Shown one piece after another: positions 29,660 through 38,237 of a stretch of DNA of 64,000 nt (position 1 is the stretch's first letter; every line of letters begins with the position of its first letter). The stretch spans positions 62,001 to 126,000 of the forward strand of contig NZ_RBWX01000011.1 of assembly GCF_003634215.1 (NCBI RefSeq), given 5' to 3'. The notes under the pieces were generated by a model that saw nothing but the letters and a program-made list of their open reading frames with translations, ran no database searches and had not been told where the DNA came from. A program made the translations under genes and the position numbers. Origin of the DNA: Sphingosinicella microcystinivorans. Its GTDB lineage: Bacteria; Pseudomonadota; Alphaproteobacteria; Sphingomonadales; Sphingomonadaceae.

Positions 29660-31285
29660 TCAGGCCGCCGGCTTTTCCAGACAGTTCAAATAGCGCGCGC
29701 GCAGTGTTTTCTTGTCGATCTTCCCCGTCGCCGTGAGCGGCACGGCATCGAAGTAGACACGATCCGGCATCCACCATTTCGCGATGGCCGGGGCGAGGTG
29801 CGCGCGCATCGCTTCCTCGGTCACATCGGCATCGTCGTAGAGATCGAGGACGAGGACGGGGCGTTCTTCCCACTTCGGGTGATGCACGCCGATGACCGCC
29901 GCGACCTTCACGCCCGGAAAGCCGACGGCGATATTCTCGATGTCGATCGAGCTGACCCACTCGCCGCCCGACTTGATGACGTCCTTCGCGCGGTCGGTGA
30001 TGCGCATGAAACCGTAATCGTCGATCGTCGCGATATCGCCGGTGTCGAACCAGCCGTCTTCGTCGAGCGCGCTTCCGTCCGCGCGGTAGTAGCGTTCAAT
30101 GGTCCACGGCCCGCGCACCTTGAGCGCGCCGGAGGTCTCGCCGTCGTGCGGGAGAACGCGATTTTCCTCGTCGGTGATGCGCAGCTCGACACCGAACTGC
30201 ATCCGGCCCTGCCGCGTCCAGATGATATCGTCGACATGATCCACGCCGCCTTCGGCAAGCGCGGGTGTCGGCGTCGCGACGACGCCGAGCGGATTGAGTT
30301 CGGTCATGCCCCAGAGCTGCAGCACCTTGACGCCATACGTGCGCGAGTACGCCTCCGCCATCGCGCGCGGCACGGCGGAACCGCCGATCACCAGCCGCTG
30401 CAGCTTGCCCGCAGTGCTGCCAGTACGCTGGAGGTAGTCGAGGTACATCGTCCAGATCGTCGGGACGCCGCCCGAGAAGGTGACGCCTTCACCCAAGACA
30501 AGTTCATGCAGGCTCGCCGGGTCCATGCGGTCGCAGGGCAGCGCGAACGCACAGCCGTTCAGCGCGCCCGCAAACGGCAGCCCCCAGCCGGTCGCGTGAT
30601 AGAAGCTGCTGCAGGGCATGATGCAATCGAACACGTCGAGCCCGAACGCCGAGGGCAGGCTCGCCGCCATCGCATGGAGCACGGTCGAGCGGTGGCTGTA
30701 GACGACACCCTTTGGATAGCCCGTGGTGCCCGAGGTGTAGCAGAGGAACGCCGCCGCGTTCTCATCGAGGCGCGGCCAGTCGATCGCATCGGGCTGATCA
30801 GCGATCAGCGTTTCCCACGATTCCGCACCAACGCTGCCGGGGATCGTGTGCTCGGCGTCGCTCAGCATCACGAAGCGGGTGAGCTGCGGTAGCAATAGCG
30901 CCAGTCGTTCGACGAGATCGGCGAAGCTGCGTTCATAGAACAGGATCGAACTGCCAGCGTGCTCGATCGTATAGGCGATCTGTTCGTCGGTGAGACGCGG
31001 GTTCGCTGTGTGCAGCACGGCGCCGATGCCGGGCGCGGCGAACATCAGCTCCATATGGCGGTGCGTGTTCCAGCCGAGTGAGCTGATGCGATCGCCCGGC
31101 GCCACGCCCATGCCGCGCAGCAAATGCGCGCCGCGCGCCGTACGCGCGGCGAGACCGGCATAGTCGTAACGCCACACCGGCTCGTCCACGAGACGCGACA
31201 CGATCGGCCGCTTGCCGTGCGCGGCGGCAGCGTGGCTGAGCAGCCCGCTGATGAGCAGCGGGCTCGCCTGCATCAAACCCAGCAT
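29660..31285 (-). CDS. AMP-dependent acyl-CoA synthetase (AlkK-like, medium-chain or aryl acid)
   Basis: This 541-residue ANL-superfamily ligase has [17 protein letters not shown] (about 185-201), LWGMTELNP (about 329-337) and [16 protein letters not shown] (about 435-450). Its N-terminus, [21 protein letters not shown], resembles AlkK-type medium-chain acyl-CoA synthetases. I chose the ATG at 31285 because GGTAAGGGGGAC stands just upstream; the open frame is longer. It lies eight bases after the cupin gene, so the two share a transcript. It may activate an acid made by the cupin enzyme or a fatty acid. Confidence 0.87.
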   Translation of the reverse strand: MLGLMQASPLLISGLLSHAAAAHGKRPIVSRLVDEPVWRYDYAGLAARTARGAHLLRGMGVAPGDRISSLGWNTHRHMELMFAAPGIGAVLHTANPRLTDEQIAYTIEHAGSSILFYERSFADLVERLALLLPQLTRFVMLSDAEHTIPGSVGAESWETLIADQPDAIDWPRLDENAAAFLCYTSGTTGYPKGVVYSHRSTVLHAMAASLPSAFGLDVFDCIMPCSSFYHATGWGLPFAGALNGCAFALPCDRMDPASLHELVLGEGVTFSGGVPTIWTMYLDYLQRTGSTAGKLQRLVIGGSAVPRAMAEAYSRTYGVKVLQLWGMTELNPLGVVATPTPALAEGGVDHVDDIIWTRQGRMQFGVELRITDEENRVLPHDGETSGALKVRGPWTIERYYRADGSALDEDGWFDTGDIATIDDYGFMRITDRAKDVIKSGGEWVSSIDIENIAVGFPGVKVAAVIGVHHPKWEERPVLVLDLYDDADVTEEAMRAHLAPAIAKWWMPDRVYFDAVPLTATGKIDKKTLRARYLNCLEKPAA

Positions 31286-31293
31286 TGTCCCCC

Positions 31294-31779
31294 TTACCAG
31301 TCGGCAGGCTTTTCGATGTGATCGGCAGCGCCCTTTGCCGCGGCAAGACCATACATGAACTTCGCATCGACAACAGCGGCGATGCTGCCATCGGCATTGT
31401 AGCCCACCAGCGGACCGTTCACGACCGCGAACATCACCATGCCGTCGCCATCCGTGTCGGGGATGTGGTTGATGCCGCCCATTTCCCGCACGTAATCCCC
31501 GGCGCGACCGCGATCGTCGCCGTAGCCGAAGCCGCCTTCGATGAGGATGCCCTCGACCGAACCGATGTGGCCGTGAACGGGCGCGGTGTTGTTCGGCCCG
31601 ACCTTCAGCAGCATCGTGAAACCGCCGGTGAACGGATTGACGTTGAGGAGCTTGAACCAGGTTTCCGGCATCACCCAATCATGCCAGGGCAGGTCCTTCA
31701 GATTGTAGAACGCCGGGGTGTGGCGCTTCGTCTCTTCGATATCGGGCGCATCCTCGCGCGTCAGCAGGACCATGATCAA
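31294..31779 (-). CDS. cupin protein, ChrR / 2,4'-dihydroxyacetophenone dioxygenase-like
   Basis: This 161-residue single-domain cupin has likely metal ligands in APVHGHIGSVEG (His-x-His and Glu, about 67-78) and GGINHIPD (His, about 101-108). The layout, with FKLLNVNPFTGGFTMLLKVG before the motif, resembles the ChrR-type cupins and 2,4'-dihydroxyacetophenone dioxygenase, which cleaves a C-C bond in an aryl ketone side chain. It lies first in a pair with the acyl-CoA synthetase, downstream of a divergent promoter region with a long perfect inverted repeat. A dioxygenase that makes an aryl acid for the ligase would fit, but a purely regulatory cupin is possible. Confidence 0.65.
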   Translation of the reverse strand: MIMVLLTREDAPDIEETKRHTPAFYNLKDLPWHDWVMPETWFKLLNVNPFTGGFTMLLKVGPNNTAPVHGHIGSVEGILIEGGFGYGDDRGRAGDYVREMGGINHIPDTDGDGMVMFAVVNGPLVGYNADGSIAAVVDAKFMYGLAAAKGAADHIEKPADW

Positions 31780-31841
31780 ACCTCCCTCATTATCGGATTT
31801 TCAGGCGTGCATTGTGACGCGGCGATCCGAGTCCCGAAATG

Positions 31842-31875
31842 GCGGGAAACACCTAGGTGCTTAGGTGTTTCCCGC
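31842..31875. promoter_or_regulatory. 14-bp perfect inverted repeat in a divergent promoter region
   Basis: The arms GCGGGAAACACCTA and TAGGTGTTTCCCGC are exact complements and flank the 6-base spacer GGTGCT. It lies 62 bases from the cupin start and 86 from the SDR start, where no gene ends, so it is not a terminator. The size and symmetry suggest a binding site for a dimeric regulator that serves both directions. A hairpin in the RNA leader is an alternative. Confidence 0.6.
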
Positions 31876-31961
31876 TATTGGAATGAGCGGCCACCCCTCT
31901 AGCCTTCGTGCGACACTGCGAGGACTGCCCTTCAGGGGCGTTGGGGAGAGGTTCGAACATC

Positions 31962-32747
31962 ATGCGCCTTCAAGGCAAAGTCGCCATCGTGACCGGGGCG
32001 GCATCCGGCATCGGCCGTGCAACCGCCATCGCCTTCGCACGCGAAGGCGCACGCGTCGGCGTCAGCGACATCAACCTTGCGGGCGCGGAGGCGACCGCCA
32101 CCGCGATCGGCGACGCGGCGATCGCCCTCCCGCTCGATGTGACGAGCGAAGCGGCTTGGGCCGAGGCGACCGCCGCCACAGTCAGGCGCTTCGGCAAGCT
32201 CGACAGCCTCGCGAACGTGGCGGGCATCGGTTTCCCGGGCACGATCATGGACCTGACCATCGACCACTGGAACAAGATGATCGCGGTGAACCTGACCGGC
32301 GTGATGCTCGGCTGCCAGGCCGCGATCCGCGCGATCTCGGAGACGGGCGGTTTCGGCGCGATCGTGAACGTCTCGTCACTCGCGGGACTGGTGGGCATTT
32401 CGGACGTCGCGGGATACTGCGCTTCGAAGGGCGGGGTGACGACACTCAGCAAATCGGTCGCGCTTTACTGCGCGGAACGCAGACTACCGATACGGTGCGT
32501 GTCGGTGCATCCGACGTATGTGGATAGCGAGATGCTGGATCCTGTCGCCGAAGCAATCGGAGACCGCGCGGCGATGGTGGCGGCGATGGCGAGCCTTGTG
32601 CCGATGGGCCGCATCGCGAAGCCCGAGGACATCGCGAACGCGATCCTGTTCGCGGTTTCCGACGAAGCCGCCATGCTGAGCGGATCGCCGCTGATCATCG
32701 ACGGGGCGCAGCTTGCAGGCCCCTCCAGCGCGCACACGAAAGGCTGA
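31962..32747 (+). CDS. SDR family oxidoreductase
   Basis: This 261-residue classical SDR has TGAASGIG (about 12-19) and YCASKGG with the catalytic Tyr and Lys (about 150-156). An Asp after the second strand (VSDIN) favours NAD. I chose the ATG at 31962, preceded by TTGGGGAGAGG; the open frame begins 18 codons earlier. It is the first gene of a four-gene operon (SDR, SDR, VOC protein, paaK). The operon likely converts a side-chain alcohol or ketone into phenylacetate or an analogue. The substrate is not readable. Confidence 0.88.
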   Translation: MRLQGKVAIVTGAASGIGRATAIAFAREGARVGVSDINLAGAEATATAIGDAAIALPLDVTSEAAWAEATAATVRRFGKLDSLANVAGIGFPGTIMDLTIDHWNKMIAVNLTGVMLGCQAAIRAISETGGFGAIVNVSSLAGLVGISDVAGYCASKGGVTTLSKSVALYCAERRLPIRCVSVHPTYVDSEMLDPVAEAIGDRAAMVAAMASLVPMGRIAKPEDIANAILFAVSDEAAMLSGSPLIIDGAQLAGPSSAHTKG

Positions 32748-32749
32748 AC

Positions 32750-33502
32750 ATGGGACGTGTTTCAAACAAGGTCGTCATCGTCACCGGCGCGGCAGCGGGC
32801 CTCGGCGCGGCAATCGCGGACCGGCTGACGGAAGAAGGCGCCACGGTGATCCGCACCGACATCGCGGACGGAGAAGGCATCATCCAGCAGGACGTCGCCG
32901 ACGAGGCGGGCTGGAAGGCGCTGATCGCCGACACGATGGCGAAACACGGCCGCATCGATGGGCTCGTCAACAACGCCGGCATCTCTTCGAGCAAAAGCCC
33001 GATGGACCCGGAAGGGGCCGAACTCGAGGACTGGCGGCGCATCAACACGGTGAACGTGGAAAGCGTGTTCCTCGCCTGCAAATACGCGATGCCCGCCATC
33101 GCGAAAGGCGGCGGCGGCGCCATCGTCAACATGTCGTCGATCGGCGCACTGGTGCCGACGCCGTTCATCGCCGCGTACGGCGCATCGAAAGCCGCGGTCG
33201 CGCAGTTCACGCGCTCGCTCGCGCTCCACTGCTGCGAGAAGAACTACGCGATCCGCTGCAACAGCGTGCACCCGGGGCAGGTCCGCACGCCGATGCACGA
33301 CGTGCTGATCGCGCGCACCGCCGCCGAGCACGGCATCAGCGAGGATGACGCCGCGCAGGCCTTCCTCACCAAGGTGCCGATGAAGACGTGGCAGGAGGCC
33401 GTGGATATCGCGAACGCGGTGCTGTTCCTGGTCTCCGACGAGGCGCGCTTCATCACCGGCACCGCCGTCGTCGTGGACGGCGGCATGAGCCTGACCAATT
33501 AG
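32750..33502 (+). CDS. SDR family oxidoreductase
   Basis: This 250-residue classical SDR has TGAAAGLG (13-20), NNAGISS (about 81-87) and YGASKAA with the catalytic Tyr and Lys (about 145-151). It starts two bases after the first SDR gene and is clearly a different paralogue. Two SDRs in series suggest two successive oxidations, or two stereoisomers, in the same small pathway. Confidence 0.88.
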   Translation: MGRVSNKVVIVTGAAAGLGAAIADRLTEEGATVIRTDIADGEGIIQQDVADEAGWKALIADTMAKHGRIDGLVNNAGISSSKSPMDPEGAELEDWRRINTVNVESVFLACKYAMPAIAKGGGGAIVNMSSIGALVPTPFIAAYGASKAAVAQFTRSLALHCCEKNYAIRCNSVHPGQVRTPMHDVLIARTAAEHGISEDDAAQAFLTKVPMKTWQEAVDIANAVLFLVSDEARFITGTAVVVDGGMSLTN

Positions 33503-33512
33503 GAGACAACCC

Positions 33513-34067
33513 GTGCGTACACTCGACTTCGGCCAGCCGATGGGCGGCATCATGCAGATCGCCTACATCGTGCCCGACATCACGGCCGCGATGAAACACT
33601 ACATGCCGCGCCTGAACTGCGGCCCGTGGTTCGTGATCGAACACTTCCCGCTGCTCGATGCGCAGTATCGCGGCGCGCCGACCGAACTCGACATCACGCT
33701 CGCCATCGGCTTTTCGGGCTCGATGAGCTTCGAACTGATCCAGCAGAACAACTGGGAGACGCCTTCGGTCTACACCGAAGTGCAGCAGAAGCGCGGCTGG
33801 GGCTTCCACCACTTCGCGGTTTCGTGCGCGGATTTCGACGCGGACGTTGCGAAATACAAGGCACTCGGCCACGAGATGGCGCTGTACGGCGTCGCGGGCG
33901 TCGGCGCGCGCGCGGCCTATATGGACACGTCGGACGTGCTGCCCGGCATGATCGAACTCATCGAGATGACCGACCAGACCGAGGCCTTCTTCACGATGAT
34001 GAAGACCGCGTCGGAAAACTGGGACGGCAGCGACCCGATCCGCGTGTTGCAGCCCCCGGCCGAATAA
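33513..34067 (+). CDS. VOC (glyoxalase/bleomycin resistance) superfamily protein
   Basis: This 184-residue protein has the paired beta-alpha-beta-beta-beta layout of the vicinal oxygen chelate superfamily. The first module opens with IMQIAYIVPDITAAMKHY (about 13-30) and the second with GWGFHHFAVSCADFDADV (about 91-108), which has a candidate metal-binding His. The superfamily holds isomerases, lyases and extradiol dioxygenases, and I cannot choose among these. The start is GTG. It lies ten bases after the second SDR and 15 before paaK, which suggests a role in the same pathway. Confidence 0.8.
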   Translation: MRTLDFGQPMGGIMQIAYIVPDITAAMKHYMPRLNCGPWFVIEHFPLLDAQYRGAPTELDITLAIGFSGSMSFELIQQNNWETPSVYTEVQQKRGWGFHHFAVSCADFDADVAKYKALGHEMALYGVAGVGARAAYMDTSDVLPGMIELIEMTDQTEAFFTMMKTASENWDGSDPIRVLQPPAE

Positions 34068-34082
34068 GGGCACATTGAACCC

Positions 34083-35378
34083 ATGACAGACAAGGTTGGT
34101 CTCGACGCCATTGAGACGGCGAGCCGGGACGAGATATCGGCGTTGCAGTTGGAGCGCCTGCGCGCGAGCCTTTCCCATGCGTATGCGGGGAACCCTGCGT
34201 ACCGCGCGAAGTTCGACGCGGCGGGGGTGCACCCGGATGATCTGAAGTCGCTCGGCGACCTCGCGAAGTTCCCGTTCACGACGAAGGCGGATTTGCGTGA
34301 TGCGTATCCGTTCGGCTTCTTCGCGGTGCCGCAGGAGAAGCTCTCGCGCATCCACGCCTCGTCGGGAACGACGGGAAAGGCCACTGTGGTGGGCTACACG
34401 AAGGCGGACATCGCGACATGGTCCGGCCTCGTCGCGCGCTCGATCCATGCGGCGGGCGGACGCCCGGGGATGAAGGTGCACGTGGCTTATGGCTACGGCC
34501 TCTTCACCGGCGGCCTCGGCGCGCACTACGGGGCGGAGGCGCTCGGCTGCACGGTGATCCCGATGTCGGGCGGGCAGACCGAGAAGCAGGTGCAGCTGAT
34601 CACCGACTTCAGCCCTGAGATCATCATGGTGACGCCAAGCTACATGCTGGCGATCCTCGACGAGTTCCGCCGGCAGGGTATCGACCCGGCGAGAAGCTCG
34701 CTGAAGACGGGTATCTTCGGCGCCGAGCCGTGGACCGAGGCGATGCGCAGCGAGATCGAGAGCGCGTTCGCGATCGATGCGGTGGACATCTACGGCCTCT
34801 CCGAGGTGATGGGCCCGGGCGTGGCGCAGGAGTGCGTGGAGACCAAGGACGGCCTCACCATCTGGGAGGATCATTTCTACCCCGAGGTGATCGACCCGGA
34901 GACGGGCGACGTGCTTCCCGACGGCGAAGAGGGCGAGCTCGTGTTCACCTCGCTCACCAAGGAGGCGATGCCGATCATCCGCTACCGCACGCGCGACCTC
35001 ACCCGGCTTCTGCCCGGCACGGCGCGCAGCATGCGGCGCATGGCGAAGATCACCGGCCGGTCGGACGACATGATGATCATCCGGGGCGTGAACGTGTTCC
35101 CGAGCCAGATCGAGGAGCACATCCTCTCGGTCCCCGCACTCGCGCCGCACTTCATGATCGAACTGACCCGCCCGGACCGGATGGACATGGTGCGCCTCTC
35201 GGTCGAGGCGCGTGAGGACACCGACGCCTCCAGCCACACCGAGCACGCCTACACGCTCGCCCACCGCATCAAGACCATGGTCGGCATCTCCGTGAAGATC
35301 GACATCCAGCCTGCGGGAGCGCTGCCGCGCTCGCAGGGGAAGGCAGCGCGGGTGGTCGATAAACGACCGCGGGGGTAG
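34083..35378 (+). CDS. paaK: PaaK: phenylacetate-CoA ligase
   Basis: This 431-residue ligase has the normal PaaK length and lacks the long C-terminal domain of other ANL enzymes. SSGTTGKATVVGYT (about 93-106) binds ATP, IYGLSEVMGPGVAQE (about 236-250) is characteristic of PaaK, and RSDDMMIIRGVNVFPSQIEEH lies near 321-341. It makes phenylacetyl-CoA, the substrate of PaaABCE. In this genome it sits with two SDRs and a VOC protein, not in the paa operon 6 kb away. It may therefore be specialised for an aryl acid produced by that operon. Confidence 0.93.
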   Translation: MTDKVGLDAIETASRDEISALQLERLRASLSHAYAGNPAYRAKFDAAGVHPDDLKSLGDLAKFPFTTKADLRDAYPFGFFAVPQEKLSRIHASSGTTGKATVVGYTKADIATWSGLVARSIHAAGGRPGMKVHVAYGYGLFTGGLGAHYGAEALGCTVIPMSGGQTEKQVQLITDFSPEIIMVTPSYMLAILDEFRRQGIDPARSSLKTGIFGAEPWTEAMRSEIESAFAIDAVDIYGLSEVMGPGVAQECVETKDGLTIWEDHFYPEVIDPETGDVLPDGEEGELVFTSLTKEAMPIIRYRTRDLTRLLPGTARSMRRMAKITGRSDDMMIIRGVNVFPSQIEEHILSVPALAPHFMIELTRPDRMDMVRLSVEAREDTDASSHTEHAYTLAHRIKTMVGISVKIDIQPAGALPRSQGKAARVVDKRPRG

Positions 35379-35404
35379 GGTATTTGTGGCGATGGTTGCG
35401 TTCG

Positions 35405-35833
35405 TCAGCTACCGTCGCGACGATACGACCTTAATCGACGCAGCCTGCGCGCGAGGGGATGAGGCATCCGTATTTCAAACAGCTTCAACTCATAAGCTGC
35501 ATCGGTGTCACCGGCTTTCGCAGCGCGGTGCATCCAATGCCGATAGCCTTGCATGTCGCCCATATTGAATCGCGTCATTGCCAAGTTTTGCGCCGCATTG
35601 ATCTCGCCAATTCGGTACGCGCGATACATCATTCCTGCAGCGCTGGACGCTCGGCAGATACGACCCCATTCAAAGCGGGTACCCTTTTGTGTCATTCGAC
35701 ACGCTAGGCTCAACAATGCCGGGCCATACCGCCGGAAAGCCAAGTGTCGCAGGATTGGCATGCCAAGCCCGTTCTGACGCCCTTCCAAGATTGCCTCGGC
35801 ACGGTCGAACAATCTCTCAAATCGATCAGTCAT
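35405..35833 (-). CDS. hypothetical protein with Sel1/TPR-like helical repeats
   Basis: This 142-residue protein has no signal peptide. Its middle (about 65-118) shows helical pairs of Sel1/TPR style, such as GEINAAQNLAMTRFNMGDMQ and AAKAGDTDAAYELK. The C-terminus is strongly basic. Its base composition seems poorer in GC than the neighbouring catabolic genes. It lies alone between paaK and a reductase gene on the other strand, and no function can be assigned. Such repeats usually mediate protein contacts. Confidence 0.6.
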   Translation of the reverse strand: MTDRFERLFDRAEAILEGRQNGLGMPILRHLAFRRYGPALLSLACRMTQKGTRFEWGRICRASSAAGMMYRAYRIGEINAAQNLAMTRFNMGDMQGYRHWMHRAAKAGDTDAAYELKLFEIRMPHPLARRLRRLRSYRRDGS

Positions 35834-35946
35834 ACGAAAGCTTAGCTACGTTGCCCCCGTCCGCGTTTCATAACTACAATGTTCACTGGCCGTTTATTAT
35901 GGTGACAAAGACTTGGGAGTCGAGGGCGACGGGGTAGATAATCCAT

Positions 35947-36477
35947 ATGTCGAAGCTCGTTTATGCCTTGAACCAATCGCTGGACGGCTATGTCGACCAT
36001 ATGGCGTTTGCGCCTGACGCAGAGGTTTTTCGTCATTTCATCGACGATGTGCGCGGGCTGGCCGCTACCGTTTACGGTCGCCGCATGTACGAGACGATGC
36101 GCTATTGGGACGAGGAGCATTCCGACTGGGACGACGCGCAGCGGGAATATGCGGCGGCATGGCGGGGCCTGCCGAAGTGGGTGGTGTCGCGCACGTTAAA
36201 GTCGGTCGGACCGAATGCCACGCTTGTCGACAACAACGTGGAGACGGCAATCCGCACGCTGAAAGAGCGGTTCGACGGGGAGATCGAAGTCGCCGGACCG
36301 GAACTGGCCGCAAGCCTGACCGCGCTGCGCCTTATCGACGAATATCGATTGTACGTTCATCCCGTCGTGATCGGCGGGGGGAAAACGTTCTTCGCCGGGT
36401 CGCGGCCGTCGCTGCGGCTCGTGGCGCACGACCGTATCGGCGAGCAGGTGGTCAGGCTGACATACGTTCCGGCATAA
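35947..36477 (+). CDS. dihydrofolate reductase family protein (RibD C-terminal domain)
   Basis: This 176-residue protein has the reductase fold of the RibD C-terminal domain. It begins KLVYALNQSLDGYVDH and has GRRMYETMRYWDEE (about 40-53) and HPVVIGGGKTFF (about 138-149), which bind NADPH. It is a stand-alone form, common in bacteria, and not the riboflavin or folate housekeeping enzyme. It is an isolated gene upstream of a TetR regulator. The substrate is unknown. Confidence 0.85.
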   Translation: MSKLVYALNQSLDGYVDHMAFAPDAEVFRHFIDDVRGLAATVYGRRMYETMRYWDEEHSDWDDAQREYAAAWRGLPKWVVSRTLKSVGPNATLVDNNVETAIRTLKERFDGEIEVAGPELAASLTALRLIDEYRLYVHPVVIGGGKTFFAGSRPSLRLVAHDRIGEQVVRLTYVPA

Positions 36478-36585
36478 TCGCGGCATCGTCATACCGGCGG
36501 CAATTCTCCGGACGAAGCCGTTGCGGGCACCGCGTGCACCGCCTAGACACGAACGCTCTGTTATTCCCGAAGGAAAGGCGTACGG

Positions 36586-37164
36586 GTGGCCCGGACACAG
36601 GCGGCGGATTATGACGAGCGGCGGATGGCCGTTCTCGACAAGGCTGCCGAGCTTTATGCGCATTCGGGATTTCACGGCTGCTCGATCGCTGACCTTGCCG
36701 CCGCGTGCGGCATGTCGAAGTCGCTGCTGTATCATTATTTCGCGTCCAAAGAGGACATCCTGTTCGAGATCATGGACGGGCACATCGGCGCGCTCGCCGA
36801 AGTGGCGGATGCGTATCGGGGTGAGGCCGATCCGGTCGCGCGCTTCGGCAAGCTGACGCACGGGTTCCTTGAGCTTTATGCCGACGCATCGGCGCGGCAC
36901 CGCGTGCTGGTGAACGATCTCGACAAGCTTCCCGAGGAGCGGCGGCGCCACATCGTGGACACCGAGCGGATGCTTGTGGACCTTGTCGCGCACACCTTCG
37001 GCGAGATCGCGCCCACGCTTTCCGAAAAGGACGCCCGCGTGCGTGCAATGCTCTATTTCGGCATGATCAACTGGTCGCACACGTGGTTCCGCCCCACCGG
37101 CCGCTTTACCGTGGACGCACTCGCCGAGACGGTGATCGACCAGATGCTGGGCGGGTTGCGCTAA
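36586..37164 (+). CDS. TetR/AcrR family transcriptional regulator
   Basis: This 192-residue repressor has an N-terminal helix-turn-helix (about 25-60) with CSIADLAAACGMSKSLLYHY and a helical C-domain. The start is GTG, preceded by AAGGAAAGG. It lies upstream of and in line with the MBL-FAD monooxygenase-DUF2783 operon. A near-perfect inverted repeat at 37179-37198 lies directly after its stop and before that operon. It is therefore the probable regulator of the monooxygenase operon. Confidence 0.88.
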   Translation: MARTQAADYDERRMAVLDKAAELYAHSGFHGCSIADLAAACGMSKSLLYHYFASKEDILFEIMDGHIGALAEVADAYRGEADPVARFGKLTHGFLELYADASARHRVLVNDLDKLPEERRRHIVDTERMLVDLVAHTFGEIAPTLSEKDARVRAMLYFGMINWSHTWFRPTGRFTVDALAETVIDQMLGGLR

Positions 37165-37178
37165 CCGCGAGGCCCCCT

Positions 37179-37198
37179 TGTCATCAGAGCTGATGACA
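37179..37198. promoter_or_regulatory. inverted repeat, candidate TetR operator
   Basis: The arms TGTCATCAG and CTGATGACA are exact complements, separated by AG. It lies 15 bases after the TetR stop and 76 before the start of the MBL gene, with a plausible promoter between. No T tract follows, so a terminator is unlikely. TetR-family operators are commonly of this size and symmetry. Confidence 0.6.
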
Positions 37199-37273
37199 GA
37201 CGCCGGCGCCCACCTCGTTTACACTGCGCCTCAAGGCCCGCGAACACAGCGCGGCACATGAGGAGGCTTACCC

Positions 37274-38233
37274 GTGGCAAAACCTTTCGCATCTTCGGCG
37301 GACACCGCCGAGAAGGTTGAAACGCTCGAAATCCTGGCGGACGGCGTCTACGCGCTGACCGCCGAGGGCGACCCCAATGTGGGCGCGTTCGAGGGCGAGG
37401 ATTTCGTTGTCGCCATTGAGGCGCGGGCGACGCCGGTTGCCGCGCGCGACTGGCTGGCGAAACTGCGCGAGCACACCGACAAGCCGGTGAAATACCTGAT
37501 CCTGACGCACTACCACGCGGTGCGCGTGCTCGGCGCGAGCGCCTTCGAGGCCGAGCATATCGTTGCGAGCGAGATGACGCGCAAACTGATCGAGGAGCGC
37601 GGCAAGGAAGACTGGGCGAGCGAATTCGGCCGGATGCCGCGCCTGTTCAAGGAGCCGGATTCGGTGCCGGGGCTGACGTGGCCGACGCAGACGTTCACCG
37701 ACACGTTCGAAATCGAACTCGGGGGAACACGCGGCAAGCTCGACCTCGCCTTCTGCGGGCGCGGGCACACGGCGGGTGACATCGTGGTGTGGCACGACAA
37801 ATCGAAGACATTGTTCGCGGGCGACCTCGTGGAGGCGGAGGCCGCGCTCTACACGGGCGACGCCTTCCACATGGACTGGGCGGCGGGCACGCTCGACAAG
37901 GTGAAGGCCTATCGCGCCGAGAACCTGATCGGCGGGCGCGGGCGTGTGCCGCGCGGCCTTGCCGAAACCGACGCCGCGATCGAGCAGACGCGCGAATTCC
38001 TGAAAACCATGATCGACAAGGTGGGCACCGTGCACCGCGCGGGCGGCACGCTGAAGCAGGCGTTCGAGGCGACGCACGAGGCGTTGTTCCCGAAATTCGG
38101 ACGTTGGCCGATCTTCGAGCACTGCCTGCCCTTCGACGTGCAGCGACTGTGGGACGAATTCGACGGCATCGACTGGCCGCGCATCTGGACGATGGAGCGC
38201 GACCGCGAGGTTTGGGCTGAACTTCAGGACTGA
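37274..38233 (+). CDS. metallo-beta-lactamase-fold protein with altered metal motif
   Basis: This 319-residue protein has the MBL fold, with GRGHTAGDIVVWH and TLFAGDLVEAEA as later metal-binding stretches. The hallmark HxHxDH is changed: it reads HYHAVR (79-84), so the Asp and third His of the second metal site are Val and Arg. The enzyme may use one metal or have a non-hydrolytic role. The start is GTG. It lies four bases before the FAD monooxygenase gene, so the two products probably act together, perhaps on a ring-hydroxylated or ester-like intermediate. Confidence 0.85.
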   Translation: MAKPFASSADTAEKVETLEILADGVYALTAEGDPNVGAFEGEDFVVAIEARATPVAARDWLAKLREHTDKPVKYLILTHYHAVRVLGASAFEAEHIVASEMTRKLIEERGKEDWASEFGRMPRLFKEPDSVPGLTWPTQTFTDTFEIELGGTRGKLDLAFCGRGHTAGDIVVWHDKSKTLFAGDLVEAEAALYTGDAFHMDWAAGTLDKVKAYRAENLIGGRGRVPRGLAETDAAIEQTREFLKTMIDKVGTVHRAGGTLKQAFEATHEALFPKFGRWPIFEHCLPFDVQRLWDEFDGIDWPRIWTMERDREVWAELQD

Positions 38234-38237
38234 CACG

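Noticed and set aside
33453-35264. Open frame of 603 codons on the minus strand opposite the VOC and paaK genes
   Set aside because: It crosses two real genes and has shadow-type composition.
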